A DNA stretch of 64,000 nucleotides from assembly GCA_031292565.1 (NCBI GenBank), contig JARLGW010000011.1, positions 1-64,000 of the forward strand, in the 5' to 3' direction. The notes below the pieces were generated by a model, which did not search any database, was not told where the DNA came from, and was given only the letters and a program-made list of their open reading frames with translations. Shown one piece after another: positions 61,374 through 64,000 of this stretch. Position 1 is the first letter of the stretch. Every line of letters begins with the position of its first letter. A program made the translations under genes and the position numbers. The stretch is from Paludibacteraceae bacterium. Its GTDB lineage: Bacteria; Bacteroidota; Bacteroidia; Bacteroidales; Paludibacteraceae.

Positions 61374-64000
61374 TTATTCTGCATGACCTGCGCCGTGGCA
61401 GTTCTTGTATTTTTTACCGCTTCCACATGGGCAAAGGTCGTTTCGACCCACTTTTTTTTCAACTCTAATTGGTTGAGTTTTTTCCTGTTCCCGTGTATCT
61501 TGTTTTGAGGGATCTTCGGGAGCTGACGAAAGTTCGGCTTTTTGTGTACGGTATTTGCTGAAATCCTGTCGGCGTTCTTGTTCTGCCTGTTTCACTTGTT
61601 CGGGTTCGTTTGAAGGAATTTTCCCTCTCATAAGTGTGGATAATGATTTGCGATTGATGGTGTAAATCATTTCCTTAAACAAGTTGAACGACTCCAGTTT
61701 ATATATTAACAACGGATCTTTTTGTTCGTAAGTGGCATTTTGAACGGAATTGCGCAATTCGTCCAATTCACGTAAATGTTCTTTCCAAGCTTCGTCGATA
61801 ACGTAAAGTAGAATAGCTTTTTCAAAAGCTTTAATCAGTTCTTTTCCTTCTGTTTTATACGCGTTGGTTAAGTTCACTGTTACGTTGAACGTCCGTTTTC
61901 CATCGGTAACAGGAATCAAAATATTTTCGTATAAGTGACCTCGGTCTTCGTACACTTCTTTAATTACCGGGTTGGCTACCGTGGCTAGTTTATCCATTCT
62001 CCGCTTGAAGTTTTCAAGAACAGCCACGTCTAGTTTATGTATTGATTCCGATAGTTTTTGTCCTTTAAAGTCATCTTCGGTAAATGGGATGTCAATACTG
62101 AATGTTGATAGTACATCGAGAGCAAGGCCTTCGTGATCGCTTTCTTTATGATACGTTTCCACAACTTCCGAAACGGAATCAAAAATCATGTTGGAAATAT
62201 CCACCCCGATGCGTTCGCCCATTAAAGCGTGGCGGCGTTTTGTATAAACCACTTCACGTTGAGAGTTCATCACATCATCGTATTCCAACAATCGTTTACG
62301 AATACCGAAGTTGTTTTCTTCCACCTTCTTTTGAGCTCGTTCGATAGAACGTGAAATCATAGAATGTTGGATTACTTCACCGTCTTCAAAACCGAGTCTG
62401 TCCATCACACCAGCAATACGTTCAGAACCGAACAGACGCATCAAATCGTCTTCCAACGAAACGTAGAATACGGATGAACCTGGATCGCCCTGACGTCCGG
62501 CACGACCACGCAACTGTCTGTCCACACGGCGAGATTCATGTCTTTCCGTTCCTATAATAGCCAAACCGCCTGATGCTTTTACCGAAGGCGATAGTTTAAT
62601 ATCGGTACCACGACCTGCCATGTTGGTGGCAATGGTTACGGTACCCGGTTGCCCGGCTTGAGCTACAATTTCGGCTTCCCGTTGGTGTAGCTTGGCATTT
62701 AACACGTTGTGTTTTATTTTGCGCAGCGTAAGCATACGGCTAAGTAACTCGGATATTTCCACGGAGGTAGTACCTACTAGCACGGAGCGACCTGCTTCTA
62801 CCAGTGCTATTGTTTCATCTATTACTGCGTTGTATTTTTCGCGTTTGGTTCGATACACGCGGTCTTCTATGTCGTTACGAGAAATAGCCTGATTGGTTGG
62901 TATCACTACCACATCCAATTTATAGATGTCCCAAAATTCACCAGCTTCTGTTTCGGCAGTACCGGTCATACCGGCTAATTTTTGGTACATACGGAAGTAA
63001 TTCTGCAACGTGATGGTTGCAAAAGTTTGGGTGGCGGCTTCTACTTTCACGCCTTCTTTGGCTTCAATGGCTTGATGTAAGCCATCGGAGTAACGGCGGC
63101 CATCCATGATACGGCCTGTTTGCTCGTCAACAATCAACACCTTGTTATCAATAACTACATATTCGGTGTCTTTTTCAAACAGGGTATATGCTTTTAATAA
63201 CTGGTTGATGGTGTGTAGTATTTCCGATTTTACAGCGTATCGTTGTAATAATTCATCTTTTTTCAGTTGCTTTTCATCATCGGAATTTGCTGATTTTTCT
63301 ATTTCAGCCATTTCGCTTCCCACATCGGGAAGGATGAAGAAACGAGCATCGTCCGACCCTTTTGTTAGAGCATCAATACCCTTATCTGTAAGCTCTATTG
63401 TGTTATTTTTTTCATCAATAACAAAGTATAACGGATCAGTAGCAATATACATGTTACGGTTATTTTCCGCGATGTAATATTCTTCTGTTTTAATTAACGT
63501 GTGTCTAACGCCTTGTTCACTCAAAAATTTGATTAATGGGTTGTTTTTAGGCAAAGCCTTAAACGAACGGAATAAAGCTAAAGCTCCAGCTTCCTGTTCT
63601 TTTTTATCGTCTGACTTCATTAGCTTTTTGGCTTCGGTCAGATAGTTGGTTGCTAATGTTCGTTGTAGGTTTACCAACTTATCTACTTTCGGACGTAGTT
63701 CTTCAAACATTTGGTCGTCGCCTTTCGGTATGGGACCTGATATGATAAGTGGTGTACGGGCATCATCAATTAATACGGAATCGACCTCATCCACGATAGC
63801 GTAATTGTGTTTGCGTTGCACCAAGTCGAGTGGCGAAGTGGCCATGTTGTCACGCAAATAGTCGAAGCCAAATTCATTGTTTGTTCCGAAAGTAATATCG
63901 GCTTCGTAAGCTTTGCGTCGTTCGTCGGAGTTTGGTTCATGTCTATCAATACAATCCACCGTTAACCCGTGGAACATATAGAGAGGCCCCATCCATTCGG
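61374..64000 (-). CDS. secA: Preprotein translocase ATPase SecA (5' end outside window)
   Basis: The frame is open to the window edge; about 874 of an expected roughly 1,100 residues are present. The start of the visible part, [18 protein letters not shown], belongs to the N-terminal nucleotide-binding domain; [12 protein letters not shown] and [19 protein letters not shown] follow; the second helicase domain has [12 protein letters not shown] and [20 protein letters not shown]. The C-terminal tail ends with the SEC-C zinc motif [14 protein letters not shown]. SecA drives secretory proteins through SecYEG using ATP, which all the exported proteins of this window need. lgt follows in the same direction. 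Confidence 0.95.
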   Translation of the reverse strand, partial: EWMGPLYMFHGLTVDCIDRHEPNSDERRKAYEADITFGTNNEFGFDYLRDNMATSPLDLVQRKHNYAIVDEVDSVLIDDARTPLIISGPIPKGDDQMFEELRPKVDKLVNLQRTLATNYLTEAKKLMKSDDKKEQEAGALALFRSFKALPKNNPLIKFLSEQGVRHTLIKTEEYYIAENNRNMYIATDPLYFVIDEKNNTIELTDKGIDALTKGSDDARFFILPDVGSEMAEIEKSANSDDEKQLKKDELLQRYAVKSEILHTINQLLKAYTLFEKDTEYVVIDNKVLIVDEQTGRIMDGRRYSDGLHQAIEAKEGVKVEAATQTFATITLQNYFRMYQKLAGMTGTAETEAGEFWDIYKLDVVVIPTNQAISRNDIEDRVYRTKREKYNAVIDETIALVEAGRSVLVGTTSVEISELLSRMLTLRKIKHNVLNAKLHQREAEIVAQAGQPGTVTIATNMAGRGTDIKLSPSVKASGGLAIIGTERHESRRVDRQLRGRAGRQGDPGSSVFYVSLEDDLMRLFGSERIAGVMDRLGFEDGEVIQHSMISRSIERAQKKVEENNFGIRKRLLEYDDVMNSQREVVYTKRRHALMGERIGVDISNMIFDSVSEVVETYHKESDHEGLALDVLSTFSIDIPFTEDDFKGQKLSESIHKLDVAVLENFKRRMDKLATVANPVIKEVYEDRGHLYENILIPVTDGKRTFNVTVNLTNAYKTEGKELIKAFEKAILLYVIDEAWKEHLRELDELRNSVQNATYEQKDPLLIYKLESFNLFKEMIYTINRKSLSTLMRGKIPSNEPEQVKQAEQERRQDFSKYRTQKAELSSAPEDPSKQDTREQEKTQPIRVEKKVGRNDLCPCGSGKKYKNCHGAGHAE

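Overview
The window looks like a chromosomal piece of a Bacteroidales-type Bacteroidetes (Porphyromonas/Paludibacter-like; genus not determinable here). Support: a tmRNA whose tag reads GENNYALAA; many secreted proteins ending in type IX secretion (T9SS) sorting domains; Bacteroidetes-style promoters (TTG, about 19-21 bases, TAnnTTTG) instead of sigma70 boxes; AT-rich intergenic DNA; and family content such as DUF1573 pairs, DUF6051, LytTR and OmpA/TSP3 proteins. No prophage, intact insertion sequence, CRISPR array, rRNA or tRNA was seen.

Layout. 1-14.2 kb is envelope and surface material: a YDG-repeat T9SS protein cut by the window edge, two OmpA-family proteins, ssrA (tmRNA), a large PKD-like T9SS protein, and three tandem beta-helix surface proteins with shared ends, shared intergenic DNA and a repeated 3' hairpin. 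14.6-21.4 kb is one leftward efflux operon: TetR, TolC, HlyD-type lipoprotein, two ABC ATPases, two ABC-2 permeases, with a palindromic operator in front of tetR. 21.8-32.7 kb is mixed housekeeping: a chagasin-like protease inhibitor, ferredoxin-nitroreductase, Lrp regulator, cysE, DUF3108, M20 amidohydrolase, DUF1573 pair, meaB, HAD phosphatase, pentapeptide protein. 32.8-37.1 kb carries pgi, gpsA and lysS.

39-54.5 kb is a potassium region: a CPA2 antiporter with two RCK-C domains, miaA, kup, and leftward kdpF-smORF-kdpABC-PII / thioesterase-kdpD-PII-kdpE. The best candidate for something undescribed is here. kup and kdpF, on opposite strands about 12 kb apart, both carry TCTTTATA-N3-TCTTTATA exactly 10 bases before the -7 element, a likely shared KdpE operator. 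The kdp locus also holds two PII-like genes and a 52-codon membrane peptide gene between kdpF and kdpA.

54.6-64 kb: HNH endonuclease, LytTR regulator, a frameshifted DUF6051 hydrolase, gapA, two small lipoprotein genes (one frameshifted), a flavodiiron protein, lgt, and the 3' part of secA running off the window.
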